Shown: positions 51,705 through 64,000 of the stretch, in pieces
Layout of the letters: each line of letters starts with the position of its first letter
Position numbering within the stretch: the stretch's first letter is position 1
NCBI GenBank assembly: GCA_965153355.1
Contig: OZ231126.1
Coordinates: 103,354,001 to 103,418,000 of the forward strand
DNA: 64,000 nt
Direction of reading: 5' to 3'
Source of the DNA: Flaccisagitta enflata
Lineage: Eukaryota > Chaetognatha > Sagittoidea > Aphragmophora
Notes under the pieces: generated by a model
What the model saw: the letters and a program-made list of their open reading frames with translations, nothing else
Database searches by the model: none
Told to the model about the DNA's origin: nothing
Program-made: the position numbers and the translations under genes

Positions 51705-52029
51705 CTCTCTCTCCCGAGTTCAACTCGAGTAGAGATTTTGAGGCTTACAAATTCTACCATTCTGCAAATCCTCTGCAACTCGTTGCGCGTTTCCTACTTT
51801 AGCAAATTGGCCGGAGCTCCTCCTCCTCCTCCTTATTGGCCTTGCAAAAGGCTTGACCACTAGATTATGGGCAGGAGACTTTGGGCAGGAGCGGTCATCT
51901 TTAGCTAGCTCGTAGTTATTTCTTTGTTAGGAAATGGTAATAGTAGAGGGTATTTCTCCACGTTTTCACAGCCTCATGAGTTTGACCGCTATAGGATAAA
52001 TGCAGAATGTGAAAATAATCCTTACTACT
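51705..52029 (-). repeat. Right terminal inverted repeat
   Basis: Reverse complement of the left TIR with one substitution noted (CATCATC versus CATAATC). It ends CCTTACTACT, followed by the duplication CTATC (52030-52034). Confidence 0.9.
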
Positions 52030-52034
52030 CTATC
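52030..52034. repeat. Right target-site duplication CTATC
   Basis: Matches 5125-5129. Confidence 0.7.
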
Positions 52035-52178
52035 TCTATCTCTTTTGAAGGCTTCGGCCAAAAAAATGATGTTCTTATAAAAAATAAAAAATGTATACTA
52101 TTCATAAAAACCTGAACACTTCTTTCTATTTCAAAGGACAAAAAAGAGTGCTGTTTATACAAGACAAAATGTGTTACA

Positions 52179-52326
52179 CAGTTGAAACCTACTATAACGC
52201 TAGTGGTTAGACTGAAAAACCAGTTTTCAAGTAAACAAATATAACTTAAAATTTCATATAAATTCATGTAAATAATAAAGCAATACAATAAAACTTATGA
52301 ATTTGTTATAATGAGTTTCAACTGTA
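52179..52326. mobile_element. Tigger-like MITE, ~150 bp
   Basis: Ends CAGTTGAAACCTACTATAACG and the inverse of GTTATAATGAGTTTCAACTG face each other. There is no ORF. Confidence 0.5.
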
Positions 52327-52611
52327 ACGATAGTTATAAATATTGTCTACTTAGAATATTTTATCTCACTTCTTGGTCTCAACCGCATAGGGTAAGAATG
52401 TGATATGTCATCTCTCAAAAAGCATCCGCGATCCAGGGCTAGATCTTGATGCAGCATCTGGCCATATTCTCCATACTCTCTTTAAAGTAAGAAGCCAGCT
52501 CTGGCCCTCTTAACATCATCACAATGTGGAGCAAGAAAGCAATCCCATATAGCGTGTGTTGGTCCACTTCAGGATCCTGAGTCTCTTTCTTACCTTTTCA
52601 CTCTACTACAG

Positions 52612-53300
52612 TAAACTCCCGTTATAACGGATCTCTAGGGACCAACGAATTTTATGCGTTATTGGCGGATTTCATTATTGCCAAAATGACTATCCTCGAC
52701 TATTTTCTTTGCTTACCACTTGGCTTTTTCTTTAAAAAAGAAAAATGCATTTGCATTGCAGCAATATGAAAAGCATTTTGAAAACGCGAACCTTCGTAAA
52801 TATGAAGGCACAGAGGGACTAACTAAGCCTCTAACAGAATCGCTAATTCATAAATGAAGATGCGCATTTTCACACTTGTGAACAATAGCTTTATGAATTG
52901 ACAAAGAAAAGAGATGCCCAATCTCATAGCATTTCCAGATAAAGATCATTGATCTCAATTAAAAGAAAAAAGTGTGCCTTGAAATTTCATTATTAAGATA
53001 GTTTTTTCATTTTCATGAAATGGCGATGTCCTTATGTCCTTTTGTTTTGAGTTACTGTTTGATTGCAATTCAGCGCAAATTTTTTTTTATCTGTAATGAA
53101 TTGATGAATGGTTTTGAAAGCAATTTCATATGAGCGACATAAATCAGCTTGAAGGTGTCCTTGATGCACCATATTGGAGATTTCAACCAATGTAAACACA
53201 AGTCCTGATAGTTTTTCTTTTTTTCTTTTTTGTTTGTTATGAATAGCAATGGGCGAAACAAAATCAGTAAATAATTGTTGTGCTCATAAAATGGGTAAGA

Positions 53301-53387
<87 letters not shown>

Positions 53388-53660
53388 TTTGACTCAATTA
53401 ATAAACTCTCACCCCTGCCCGTTGATGAATTCGCGCTTTCTTTGTTCCTTAGCAGCCACCATCTCATATTGGCAGAAGATCGTAGGTCTGCGGACTGGCT
53501 ACTCAATGCGTTATTCTTGGATTTTCCGTTATAGCTGGATCCGGTTGTAGTGGAGTTTTTTAACAAAGAAAGTAAAAAAAAGTGGTAGGGACTTTCTCTT
53601 AGCACTTGTTATAGGCGGATTTTCGTTATTCTTGGATCCGGTATAGCGGGGTTTAACTGT
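52612..53660. mobile_element. Non-autonomous Tigger/pogo-like element
   Basis: CAGTAAACTCCCGTTATAAC at the left and TATAGCGGGGTTTAACTG at the right are imperfect inverse ends with TA on each side. The interior carries a (CT)n run and no transposase. A second internal GTTATAGCTGGATCCG (about 53530) suggests nesting of related copies. Confidence 0.55.
53305..53384. repeat. (CT)n microsatellite
   Basis: Pure CT, about 80 bases. Confidence 0.95.
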
Positions 53661-53699
53661 ACTATTCACTTATTCACTCTTTCACTCTTTCTCTTTCTT

Positions 53700-53945
<246 letters not shown>

Positions 53946-54161
53946 TCTCCCTTGATCTTTATTGCTGTTTCCCAACATACATGTATGTATCAACTTTGTT
54001 CCTTCCATCAATCTGACAAGTATAAGTGTTTGAGTAGGTAAAAGTAGTAGTTTTCTTTCATTTCTGTACTGTTTTTCATAATATCTACTGCATTTTGAAT
54101 TGTTGTTTTTTTCCCAATCTAAGTGTTTTTAATATCCTTTTTGTCCATGTGTGTAAGTGTG

Positions 54162-54268
<107 letters not shown>

Positions 54269-54395
54269 CACTGTGCTTTAAAAAAAAAATCTGAGTTAAA
54301 AATCATATGGAAGAGGGCTTTTCTACATTTTTGTATAGCATTGGGCTGATATACATGTAATTAGTAAAAATAAATTCATACCCAAAGTGCTTTTT

Positions 54396-54530
54396 AACGA
54401 CAACGACAACAACGACAACAACGACAACAACGACAACAACTGCATCAACAACGACAACAACGACAACAACGACAACAACGACAACAACAACAACAACAAC
54501 AACAACAATAAATAATAAATAAATAACAAC
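54396..54530. repeat. (CAACGA)n / (CAA)n repeat
   Basis: ACGACAACA units grade into CAA, then ATAA-type repeats to about 54710, just upstream of the LINE. Confidence 0.9.
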
Positions 54531-54829
54531 AACAAATAAAATAAATATCGAAACAATAAAACATCAAATAACAACAATATCGAAAAACAACAACATCGAA
54601 AACAACAAATAACAAATAACAAATAACAACAAACAACAACAACAACAACAATAACAATAACAATAAAATACCAACAATAATAACAACAACAATAATAATA
54701 AATAAATAACAGCAAGAAGCCAATATTTACAACAATGGCAATACATAATGTACGCCAACAAAAGTGGACTGAAGAGCAAAAAACGGTCTACTCGAAATTC
54801 TACAGGAAAATAAACCTCATCTATTCCTT

Positions 54830-57800
54830 TTGACAGAGACCCAACTAAGATCCGACACGACAGAGAAATTGATCTCTCTCTCTCTCTCTCTCAGCAGAAA
54901 ACGTGTAGGGAAAGTCGGAGGAGGTGTTGGCATATTAGTTCGCAACGATCTCATCATGTCTATTTCATCACACCTTACCGATCGAAATATTGAGATAATT
55001 TGGGTGTCTATAAGACGCAAAGGCATGCCCCCTCTTTTCGTTGGTTCGTACTATGGGAAACAAGAACAAATAAAGAAAAATGATATAGAACAAGAAATGC
55101 ACCTATTATCTGAGGAAATAGAAGAAAGAAAAAATGAAGGTGAAGTTTTGTTAGTAATGGACGGCACTGCAAAAATTGGCCTTTTAAATGAAGAAATTAG
55201 TCGGAATGGGCATCTACTTAAGCAAGTATTCGCACAGACAGATCTCAATTTGATCAATAACACACCAAAATGTAGAGGGAGAATTACTAGGAAAAATAAC
55301 ACAAATGAAAATGAATATTCTGCCATTGATTTCATACTCGCAAGCGACTCGGTAGAAAAATGGATTGAGAGAACCCTCATTGACGAAGATGGACTATTCA
55401 AAATCAAAGGGAAAAAACAGTCCGACCACAACACTATCTGCATACATCTTATCATACCTGAATTAGACAGATTTAAAAACTCCAAACAAGTAGGGTGGAA
55501 TATCGGGGCCCCCGAAGAGAAATGGGACGCCTTTAAACATGAGCTTGATGAAAGGCAACAAAAAATAATACAAATACTCTTGAATGAAAATGAAAATATA
55601 GACCAAATTTACTCGAAAGTCTGTAAAGAGATAGATGACGCAGCACGAAACACCATAGGTAAAACAACCTTTAAAACGCATACAGGAAAGAAAGAATCAA
55701 AAGAAATAAAAGAATTGAAAAATCAGAAAAAAATGCTTAAAAAAGAAATAAATGAAGAAAATTCAGTTGAAAGAAGAAAACTTCTTATCGAGAAACACAA
55801 GGACTTGCAAGAAAAAACGAGAGAAATTCTAATAAGAGAAAAAATCGAAGAAATAACAGCTAAACTTGATAGAATAATTAACGACACAACCGGAAAAACT
55901 TTCTGGGGCGAAAAAAGAAAAATGTCAAGAAATCCAGCACTCGAGTCATTGGTTATCAAAGATATGAACGGTCAACGGCAATATGCACCTGATGACATAA
56001 AAGAAGCCACTGCTGATTACTATGAGTGCCTTTACAAATGGAAAGTATTCCCATACCATCCATATCACGATGAAGTGGAACAAAAAATGATACGATACAC
56101 AAATGACGTAACTCATGAAAACACGCGATATAATATGGCACCCAACATCGAAGAAATTGTTGAGATTGTCAAAAACAAGAAAAATGGGAAATCAACGCCT
56201 GATTTTAAGAATGAGATGTTGAAAAAACCAGGTGAATCGATGCTTAACATACTCATTCCCCTTACATGGAGAACATGGTTTAGCGAAAATATACCCCGTA
56301 TCTGGAATCTAGGAATTATCACAAGTCTATGGAAAGGAAAAGGCGACAAAGAGGACCTTCATAATTACCGAGGCATCACCACTTCGTCCGCGATAGGTAC
56401 TATTTTCGATGCTTTGATCGATAATAGAATCGAAAGTGTAGTACCTTTTACCCAAGCCCAAGGAGGAGGGAGACGGGGTATGTCTACTTTTGACCACGTT
56501 TTCATACTAAGAGCAATCATTGATATTGCAAAGAAACGAAAAAGCGCTTCTTTTTTCATAACTTTCTACGATGTAAGCAAAGCTTATGATAACGTAAATA
56601 ATAATGATATGCTAACCATCATGTGGGACAAAGGTCTTCGGGGAAAAGCATGGAGAATTCTCAGTAACTTGAATAGTAATCTAAGAGCCAAAATGAAAAC
56701 AAAGTATGGTATGACAAGAGAAATAGAAATGGAAATTGGAGGGAAACAGGGATCGAGACTGACTGGAAGGATGTTTTCTAAATTAATGGATATGTTAGCT
56801 GAAGAATTACTAGAGACGGGAGAGGGGTTTACAATCAATGATGTGTTAATAATCGCGGTCTTTACTATGGGTGGATGATGTGATCAGCTGCGTCGACGGC
56901 GAAGAAAACCAAGAGAAGATGTTACAAAAATTACATGAATTTGCTCTCAAGCACAGACTAGTATGGGGACAAAGTAAATGCAAGGTCATGCGTGTTGGCA
57001 AACATAATGATAAACCAAAAGAATGGAAACTCGGTGAACTGATAATCGAGGAATCGTCCTCATACAAGTACTTAGGAGATGTAATCACAAATGATGGAAG
57101 AAACAGTAAAAACCTAGAAGCGCGACAAAACAACTCACTCATTACAACTGTAACCATAAATAGTATAGCCGAAAGCGAAGTCATGAGAAACATAGGGACC
57201 CGAGTCTTGATAGAGATGCATGAGAAAAAGAATTTATCTGCAATATTGACTAACGCTGAATCGTGGACACTGAACCAAGGAGAGAAAACAAAGCTTGAGA
57301 GAATTGAAATCCAGTCCATAAAGTATCTGTTTGACCTTCCAGCCCATACTCCTACCCCAGCAATAGTCTTCGCATTCGGCCTTCTCTACACAAATGTTCG
57401 AGTTGACAAAAAACGATTCATATATCTACATCGCATACTAAATAGGGAACGAGACAACTGGACAAGGATAACTTTTGAAACATTACACGAAATGGATATA
57501 GGATGGGGAAAAAGCATAAAAGAGGCGCTAAGCGAGTACGGCCTACCCACTGACTGTGCGGAAATTGGACAGACACACATAAGACAATGGGAAAGAATCG
57601 TCTCCCAAAGGACCGAAATAATTAATCATAAGAGACTCTATAACGACTGCCACAAGAAAGAAAATCAGCAACAAGTAACAAAAACAAAAACCGCTCACAT
57701 CCTTTCTTACATATCAGCCGGCTCATATACTAGAAAACCTTTAGACGAAATTATGCTATGTAATAAGTATGACACTAAAACTATAATAATCGCTCGTTTT

Positions 57801-58057
57801 GGCATGTTGGAGTGTGGTAAAAATTATAAGGGAAATAAACCAGAAATTTGTAGCCAGTGTAATGTGATAGACGATGAGAATCACCGCCTGAATAACTGTA
57901 TAAACTTCCGTGATACCAATTTTTATGATAGCGATACCAAAGTCGATTTCAGTAAAGTTTTCTCAAATGATATTGACACATTGCGGGAAATTCTACCAAG
58001 TATTCAAAGAGTATGGAATACAAAAACGGCACATGGTACCATGGCTAACAATAAGAC

Positions 58058-58111
<54 letters not shown>

Positions 58112-58139
58112 ATGCAGTGACGTTTTTTCATTGTACTAA
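54830..58139 (+). pseudogene. LINE endonuclease-reverse transcriptase, one frame break
   Basis: Frame 1 (54830-56878) holds APE-type endonuclease motifs GGGVGILVR, VMDGTAKIG, AIDFILAS and SDHN, with the N-terminus incomplete. RT then follows with WNLGIITSLWKGKGD, NYRGITTSS and FYDVSKAYDNVNN (motif A). Frame 1 ends right at motif C; the third frame reads LWVDDV there, which continues into 56871-58139. The C-terminal frame contains a CCHC-like knuckle (CSQCN...H...C). A one-base slip at 56860-56875 therefore splits the catalytic Asp-Asp region. It mediates target-primed reverse transcription. Confidence 0.8.
58059..58115. repeat. (CT)n microsatellite at the LINE ORF end
   Basis: Pure CT. It is translated as Ser-Leu repeats at the end of the frame. 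Confidence 0.9.
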
Positions 58140-58244
58140 CTTATTTTGTAAATGTAGAATAGCTTATTTATGTATCGCTTAAAAACAATTCGTTGTTTGT
58201 GTATCGAATGATGCAATTTTAAGCATTAAAATCAATCAATCAAT

Positions 58245-58248
<4 letters not shown>

Positions 58249-58298
<50 letters not shown>

Positions 58299-58302
58299 GT
58301 TT
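58249..58302. repeat. (CT)n microsatellite after the LINE tail
   Basis: Directly follows (AATC)5. Confidence 0.9.
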
Positions 58303-58639
58303 CTTCTCTCCCTTGACATATGGTATCCATCATATTTAGTGATTGTTTTCGTTCTTTTAAAAAAAAAAAGAATATATGAAAAAAAAGCTATATGTAAGAA
58401 ATGAATTAAATATAAATGGGAAACAAAACTAAAAATGCAAATTCATTTTTTTTTCCTTCAAACATTATCGCTATTCTTCGATGATCAACAATTTTACATC
58501 ACAAAAATGTCACGTTTGTGAAGAAAAATCGATACAACCGCATTGAAAGTCGGTTATAGCAGTGGTCCAACCGAACCTATATTCAAGGACATAATTAATT
58601 AATTGAACCTAATTGAACCGTTATCTAATAGCCAGACTG

Positions 58640-59885
58640 CCGAACTATAGTTGTTTCTTCTTCATTTGATAGGTCGGACTATATGTTTTTAAGAAGAAAA
58701 ATTTCCCCAATTCTCAAGCTACCATTATGATTTTTGCAACGGTGGCTAAAGAATTGAAAATCATAATCCTTTTGTGAAAGTATATAGTGCGATATATCAA
58801 ATGAAAGGAAATGTTATCAGGATTACACAAATTTGCTTACTAAAAAGAGGTTTGGATTAATTAAAATAATCTATATTCAATATAAGGTTAAGATTTTTCT
58901 TTTTTTCCAATTTCTCAAAAAGCGCCATTGACAAGATTTCTTGAGTGATAGTTTTAGTTTGATCAACCCTCAAACTATGAGAAACAGCAAAGAAACCCAC
59001 TGTACCCATTGTTCTAAAAAATATCAAGCGAAAGGAGGAAAAAAGGTCCATATTGGCAACTTTCTGATATTCATTTTTACAATTATCACAAAAATGATGC
59101 CATGGGCCATAAATTAACTTTTTTGAGTTCTGATTTTTAATGACACGCGATTTCTACACCTTGCCGGGTTGGTCAGTAGGTTGGTAGTCCCATTCGTCAG
59201 TCCGTCTGGCCCATCCGTCCATCACATTTTTGATTTCCGAGCGTGTTTTATGTTATCATTCTGCCCAACCGTCCGCAACTGGATTGCCGTGTATCCATCC
59301 TTTGTTTGCTTTGTAGGAAATTCAACATACTACACTGTCCTCTCAGCGAGAATCCAGGAAACTCATAGTACAGTAGGTTTTTTGTAGTTTGTCATAGTTT
59401 GAGGGTTACTTTTACTAAAACTAACAGTTATGAAATCGTGTCAAGGGCGCTTTTTGAGAAATATGAAAAAAGATTGATTTTACCCTATTTTAAATGAAGA
59501 ATTTTCAACTCATCCAAACCTCTTTTTTGATGGCAAATCCTGATGTTATTTCCTTTCATTTGATAGGTCGTACTATGTGTTTTAAGAAGAATAAAAAATT
59601 CCAATTTTTCAGCCAATGTTATAATTTTGCAACGGTGGCTGAAAAATTGAAAATCATAATCCTTTGATAAAGTATATAGTGCGACATATCAAAAGAAAGG
59701 AAATGTTATCAGGATTACAAATTTGCTAACAAAAAGAAGATTTTGATTAATTAAAAGAATCTATATTCAAATGAGATTAAATTTTTTTGCAAATTTCTCA
59801 AAAGCGCCTTTGACAAGATTTCTTGAGTGATAGTTTTAGTTTGATCAACCTCAACCATGAGAACAGCAAAGAAACCCACTGTACT
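58640..59885. repeat. Foldback repeat family, three related segments
   Basis: Segments at about 58660-59010 and 59620-59880 are direct copies of one another. The block 59330-59600 is an inverted copy. Each unit also contains an internal inverted match (CATTTGATAGGTC...TATCAAATG). They enclose a (GTCC)-type dispersed repeat remnant at 59165-59230. No ORF is supported. Confidence 0.75.
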
Positions 59886-60283
59886 ATGACTTTGGGTTCC
59901 ACAAAAATTAGCGATTCCACAACTAGCGAGATCCTACTAGCGAGATCATACTAGCCAGACCCATACTAGCCATGTCAAAGAACAATACGCTGCTATTCTA
60001 CGGAAATATTGTTAAGCAAACTAAAGTCTTATGCATGCTTCATACTCCCTAGATTAATTGTAAAAACATTAACTGATCAATGGTATTGATCTCGCATCGG
60101 TAAAGTCTTAGCATACTCAGTAAAAAAACAGATTTCTTCAAAAAGAATTGCACGGAAAACATTAGATATTGCTACGTAAAATTCTAAGACTCTCTTTAAA
60201 CATAAAAATTTGCATTTCTAAGAACATGGCCCTTTTCTTAAAAATATTAACACTGACGCCATGTTTTTCAAAATGCAATTTTT
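59886..60283. other. No gene recognised; short CTAGCGAGATC repeat
   Basis: Three to four diverged copies of ACTAGCGAGATC lie near 59925-59970. The rest shows nothing recognisable. Confidence 0.5.
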
Positions 60284-60430
60284 AGTCGCGTGCTACGCGA
60301 CTCTACACCCCGCTTTGTCGGGGTCCGTCCGTCCATCGGTCCATTGGTCGGTCCGTCCGTCCGTCACACTTACTTTTTTTAGCGCTTATGGACTTTGGCT
60401 TCACTGCTCCTGCCCAAATGATCTGGTGAC
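60284..60430 (+). repeat. Dispersed repeat copy, best preserved head
   Basis: Begins AGTCGCGTGCTACGCGACT, then CTCTACACCCCGCTTTGTC, a (GTCC)n array and CACTGCTCCTGCCC. Confidence 0.75.
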
Positions 60431-61059
60431 CTCACCTTGGCTCCCTTTTCTTACAAGTATTAAGGCTGACGACATGTTGTTCAAGCTGCAAATTCCGACG
60501 TTCAGAGACAGTCTTAGAATTTTACGCGAGACATGTTCACTGCACGAAATCAGATTTTTTATGAATATCCATCAATTGTGCACCCTTTATTTTTACTTCT
60601 CATACGCATATCATATTGAAATCTATCTTATCATGCAAAAAGTTAAATTATATCACTGAAAATAATTTATCTTGATTGAATATCAAAGAATTGGGCAAAA
60701 AGAAAATCTCATGAATTGCTTTGACGGCAAAATTGTGTGTACTCGTTTGCACCGTGACGTAAGTACACCTAAAAGGTTTGTACACTTTAAAAAATGAGCT
60801 TGCAGTAATTAAAGTCATTTAAAGATTTTAATCTGTGTGCAAATCATCATCTCCACTACCTTTTCAAAAAAAATGCTTTTGGGCAAAAATCAACTTTTTT
60901 GAGTTCTGACTCCAATGGCCCCGGGAACGCCTGGAGCTCGCCTTAACCAAGCAAATAAAAGAATTTTAGCTTCCAATTACAGGAAATATGGTATATAGAT
61001 CTTCAAACGTTTTTAGTGAAATTTCCTTGCCGTTAATAAGGAAGAAACATAGTTACTGC
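60431..61059. other. No gene recognised
   Basis: AT-rich sequence with no coding frame or repeat family I can support. Confidence 0.5.
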
Positions 61060-61245
61060 TAGAGATGCAGAAGCGGAAGCGGAAGCGTAGTTTGAACATG
61101 AAGCGGAAGCGGGAAGTGAAGCACACCTAAAATCAAGTGGAAGCAGAAGGAAGCGAAAGTTCTTTTGATGCCTATTAGTAGCAGAAGTGAAACGAAAGGA
61201 CAAAATCGCGATTCCGCTTCCGCTTCCATTTCAGATCCTGACACC
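61060..61245. repeat. Small foldback with GAAGCG arms
   Basis: GAAGCGGAAGCGGAAGCG at the left faces CGCTTCCGCTTCC at the right, with further GAAGCG units inside. Confidence 0.7.
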
Positions 61246-61499
61246 ATTTTGTAGTTAATAATTATGTCAGTTTGAATAGTACTCATTTAAGTATAATTTA
61301 TTCATTTTCTGCTTTCTTCTAGTTATTATATTTTCTTTTTCTTAGATCTCAAGTTTTTTCATTAAGTATTGTATATTTTTCTATCATCTCTTGTCTCTCT
61401 GTTTGTCTATCTTTTATCCTTCTATCCCTTTATTTAGGTTTTTTCTGTCTGTCTGTCTATTCATCTATTTCTGTCTGTCTGTCTGTCTGTCAGCTCTAA

Positions 61500-61935
61500 C
61501 GCTGCAAGAATTTTAGGAAACAAAAGACACCAACCTTGGCCTGTCATTTAAAAGTACAACTTGGGGGAAGAATGAACACGGCGTTGCTCCACCTAGGGGA
61601 GGACTTCAGGGTGCCTGCGCCTCCTGACCGATTGGCCTTGACGCACTTGTACCTAAGGTAGATGGGTTATGACACGAAAAACAAAAATATGTCTTCTAAG
61701 CTGAGGCTTAACCCCCATTAATTCGGTTGAAGTCTTCTCAAGAGGTTCCAACACGTTGAAGACGTCTCCTTGGTTGCTTTTTGGAATGACAAAAGGCAGG
61801 GGGTATCTACCAGAGCTGATAATACTCTTTGCTCATGACATCCTATATTTACTATCCTTTCGATTCGAGATGAATTGCGGATAGTATCTTATTTACCGAC
61901 CTCTGTTGTCGAGATGTACCAAAGTACATGTATAT
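61500..61935. other. Mixed-composition sequence, no gene supported
   Basis: Less AT-rich than its surroundings (for example CCACCTAGGGGAGGACTTCA). Short frames look faintly protein-like but are under 30 codons. Confidence 0.4.
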
Positions 61936-61948
61936 CTCTCTCTTTTTT

Positions 61949-61993
<45 letters not shown>

Positions 61994-62030
61994 CTCTCTC
62001 TCTCTTTCTCTCTCTTTCATTCATTTACTC
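61936..62030. repeat. (CT)n microsatellite with T runs
   Basis: Interrupted CT repeat. Confidence 0.9.
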
Positions 62031-62409
62031 AGTCTCTCTCTAACCTCTTCTCTTTCTTATGAATACACCAATGAACACCTGTGTAAGTCACATGATTCTT
62101 TTGGCCTAGTATTAATTTTGAGTGAACAATGAAATTGCTGAAAAAATTTGATCTCTTCCAGGAGCAGTTGGTTAGTTAGTTTAAAGGAGCAAGACTCATA
62201 CACCTTAAAACCTGATTTCATATTATTTGAAAAACAAAAGTAAGTAGATGATCCAGTGATGTCATAAATGAATATATAAATTCAAGAAAAAAAATGATTT
62301 CAAAGATTAGTTGAAAGGTATAAATAAAAGAAAAAATAATTGTTTAAACTCATTGCAATCACTAATGACAGCAAAAAAAATTATATTAATATTTATGTTA
62401 TGGATATTT

Positions 62410-62475
62410 AGTCGCGCATGTAATTTACACCTTGGTCTGTCGGTCGGTCGGTCGGTCGGTTGGTCCGTCCAAATA
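62410..62475 (-). repeat. Dispersed repeat fragment
   Basis: TAGTCGCGCATGTAATTTACACC is followed by (GGTC)n, a short copy of the same family. Confidence 0.6.
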
Positions 62476-62509
62476 TTTAAATTTTTTTCATTTTTTGGGG
62501 TATTTTGAC

Positions 62510-63430
62510 ATTTTATCATGTTGTAAAATTTTTAACCTTTTTTAACCTTCTCTTTAACCTTTTATAATTGTTTCTAACATTTGCCTTTTTAACGTTTCAA
62601 ACATTTTTGCCTTTTTGTTTTTAAACTGCAAATCTTTTTAACATTTTTAAATATTTTCAACATTTTAAATATTTTCTAACATTTTTAAATTCATTTTCAA
62701 CATTTCTTAACATTTTGTTTTATGCCTTAAGCATTTTTAACATTTCAATGGATCTTTTTTCTCTCTTTTTGGGTATTTTTCCCAACATTTGTTAAAATTT
62801 TCAAAATAGTTAATATTTTTAGTAGCTGAGATTTTAAAACATTTTTAATAATATTTTCATTAATTTTACTATTTTTAGAATTTTTCAAATATATTTCAAT
62901 ATTCTTTTAAATATTTTCTTAAGTATTTTTCTAACATTCCGTTGCATTCTGATATGTTTAAAATACAACCCCATTAACATAATTCTACCATTTTCAATAA
63001 TTTTTTAACATTTTTTTAACATCGATTATAGAATTAGTTTTTAACCTCGTAACCTTTTTAACCTTGCTTAAACATTTTAATATTTTCTTCACATTTCAAA
63101 ACATCTTTTATATTTTCAACATTTTCTAACATTTGAAACTTTGTAACATCTTATTATTTTCAACTTTATTAAATATTTTTTACATTTTCTTACATTTCTC
63201 CAATTTTTCTAAACATTTTTTATTAATTTTTTGTAAATTTTAGATGTTAAAAAGGTTGAAAAATATAAAAAAGCTTAAAAAATGTTACAAAATGAAAAAG
63301 AAAAATGTAAAAAAAGGTAAACAAATGTTGAAAATGTTAAAATAATAATAAAATGTAAAATAATGTTAAAGAAAATTTAACTTTTTTTAACATTTTTTTA
63401 CATTTTTTCAATATCTAACATTATTTACTA
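62510..63430. repeat. AT-rich self-similar DNA (TTAACATTTT type)
   Basis: About 900 bases built from loose copies of TTTAACATTTT. The strand switches to AAAATGTTAAA at about 63240-63360 and then back. Confidence 0.75.
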
Positions 63431-63489
63431 TTTTTGCAAACTATTCTAACATTTTTCTCAACATTCCTTAACATCTTTAACATTTTGGA

Positions 63490-63565
63490 ACATTGTGGAG
63501 CATTGTGGAAATTGCGTTGTGAAAATTGCGTTGTGGAAATTGTGTTGTGGAAATTGCATTGTGGA
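63490..63565. repeat. ~20-bp tandem repeat GTTGTGGAAATTGC
   Basis: Four units of TTGTGGAAATTGCG. A short (GTAT)n follows at about 63615-63640. No gene is seen to the window end. Confidence 0.85.
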
Positions 63566-64000
63566 ATGTAAGATAGGAAAGAAAGGAGGGAGGAAGGAAG
63601 AAAGGAAACAGCAGTATGTATGTATGTAAGTATGTATGTAATCATCCATTTATACTAAGCATTTGTGTTAAAGTGCTTAGAAAATCCACATACAGTTAGT
63701 TGTTGAGACCCAAAGATGTAATATTAAGTAACGTCTGTCCCAATAAAAGTTGCAAGCTAAACCAGGATAGCTACAGAGTTGCGGTTTTTTTTGTTGGAAA
63801 GAGGAAGGTCCAATGATCATTTGTGGAGATTTTCATGACCCTCGGAGTTTGTTTAGGTATGTAAACAAACAAACAAAAAATGACCAAATTTTTGGAGGTC
63901 CAAAACCCAGGCAAGAAAAAAATTTCAAAACATCTTTTTGGTGAAAGATGCTTTAGACAAGCTCCCTGAAGAGTCGAGAACAAGTTATCCCAAAGAAAAG

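Larger units (their letters stand above)
54830..58250 (+). mobile_element. Non-LTR retrotransposon (LINE), 5' truncated
   Basis: Contains an endonuclease-RT reading frame (54830-58139, one break) and a 3' end of the form (AATC)5 at about 58228-58248, typical of a short tandem LINE tail. A (CT)n tract lies near both the 5' end of the frame and its 3' end. No first ORF is seen. It lies outside the Polinton-like element. Confidence 0.8.

Overview
The window is eukaryotic, most likely from a marine or aquatic invertebrate. Genes have GT-AG introns and a TATA box. Long (CT)n, (AT)n and (GT)n microsatellites are everywhere, and MITEs, foldback repeats, a LINE and an LTR retrotransposon are present. 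The phylum cannot be fixed from sequence alone. Microsatellite density of this kind is well known in decapod crustaceans, but that is only a suggestion.

The main feature is one very large Polinton/Maverick-like (virus-like) element at 5130-52029. It has ~325-bp terminal inverted repeats (5130-5455 and 51705-52029, one mismatch seen by eye over about 318 bp) and a 5-bp target duplication, CTATC (5125-5129 and 52030-52034). Its right half is on the minus strand and carries a Polinton-type set: packaging ATPase (about 49578-48905), retroviral-type integrase (47588-46360), a membrane protein, several virion-like basic or Ala/Lys-rich proteins, a candidate double-jelly-roll major capsid protein (29811-27226, spliced) and a protein-primed family B DNA polymerase (26484-22545). 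Its left half is on the plus strand and carries spliced genes: a membrane protein (7540-8701) overlapped by a PPxY-containing protein (8698-9075), a signal-peptide membrane protein (9876-10280), a coiled-coil acidic protein (11557-15175), a zinc-finger ORF (15205-16011) and a 14-exon parvovirus-NS1-like SF3 helicase (16549-22140). The two halves converge at 22.1-22.5 kb. Without the nested retrotransposon the element is about 34.8 kb, far larger than a usual 15-20 kb Polinton.

A Ty3/gypsy-type LTR retrotransposon (32620-44709, identical 249-bp LTRs, TSD ACTT) sits inside the minus-strand half and cuts the last codons of one Polinton gene. It carries gag, aspartic protease, RT-RNase H and integrase on the plus strand. 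Between integrase and the 3' LTR there are two antisense membrane-protein genes, and one of them has a signal peptide and three introns.

Two introns of the helicase gene look transposon-derived. One is exactly a MITE plus a 4-bp AGGT duplication, so splicing restores the pre-insertion exon (an introner). The other is a GC-AG intron almost filled by a long inverted repeat. Many genes have one-base frame offsets, often in homopolymers, although the TIRs and LTRs are nearly or fully identical. Some of these offsets may be assembly indels rather than real decay.

The left flank (1-5124) holds two small spliced acidic genes outside the TIRs. The right flank (52035-64000) is repeat-rich: Tigger-like MITEs, microsatellites, a 5'-truncated non-LTR retrotransposon (54830-58250), foldback repeats and AT-rich self-similar DNA.
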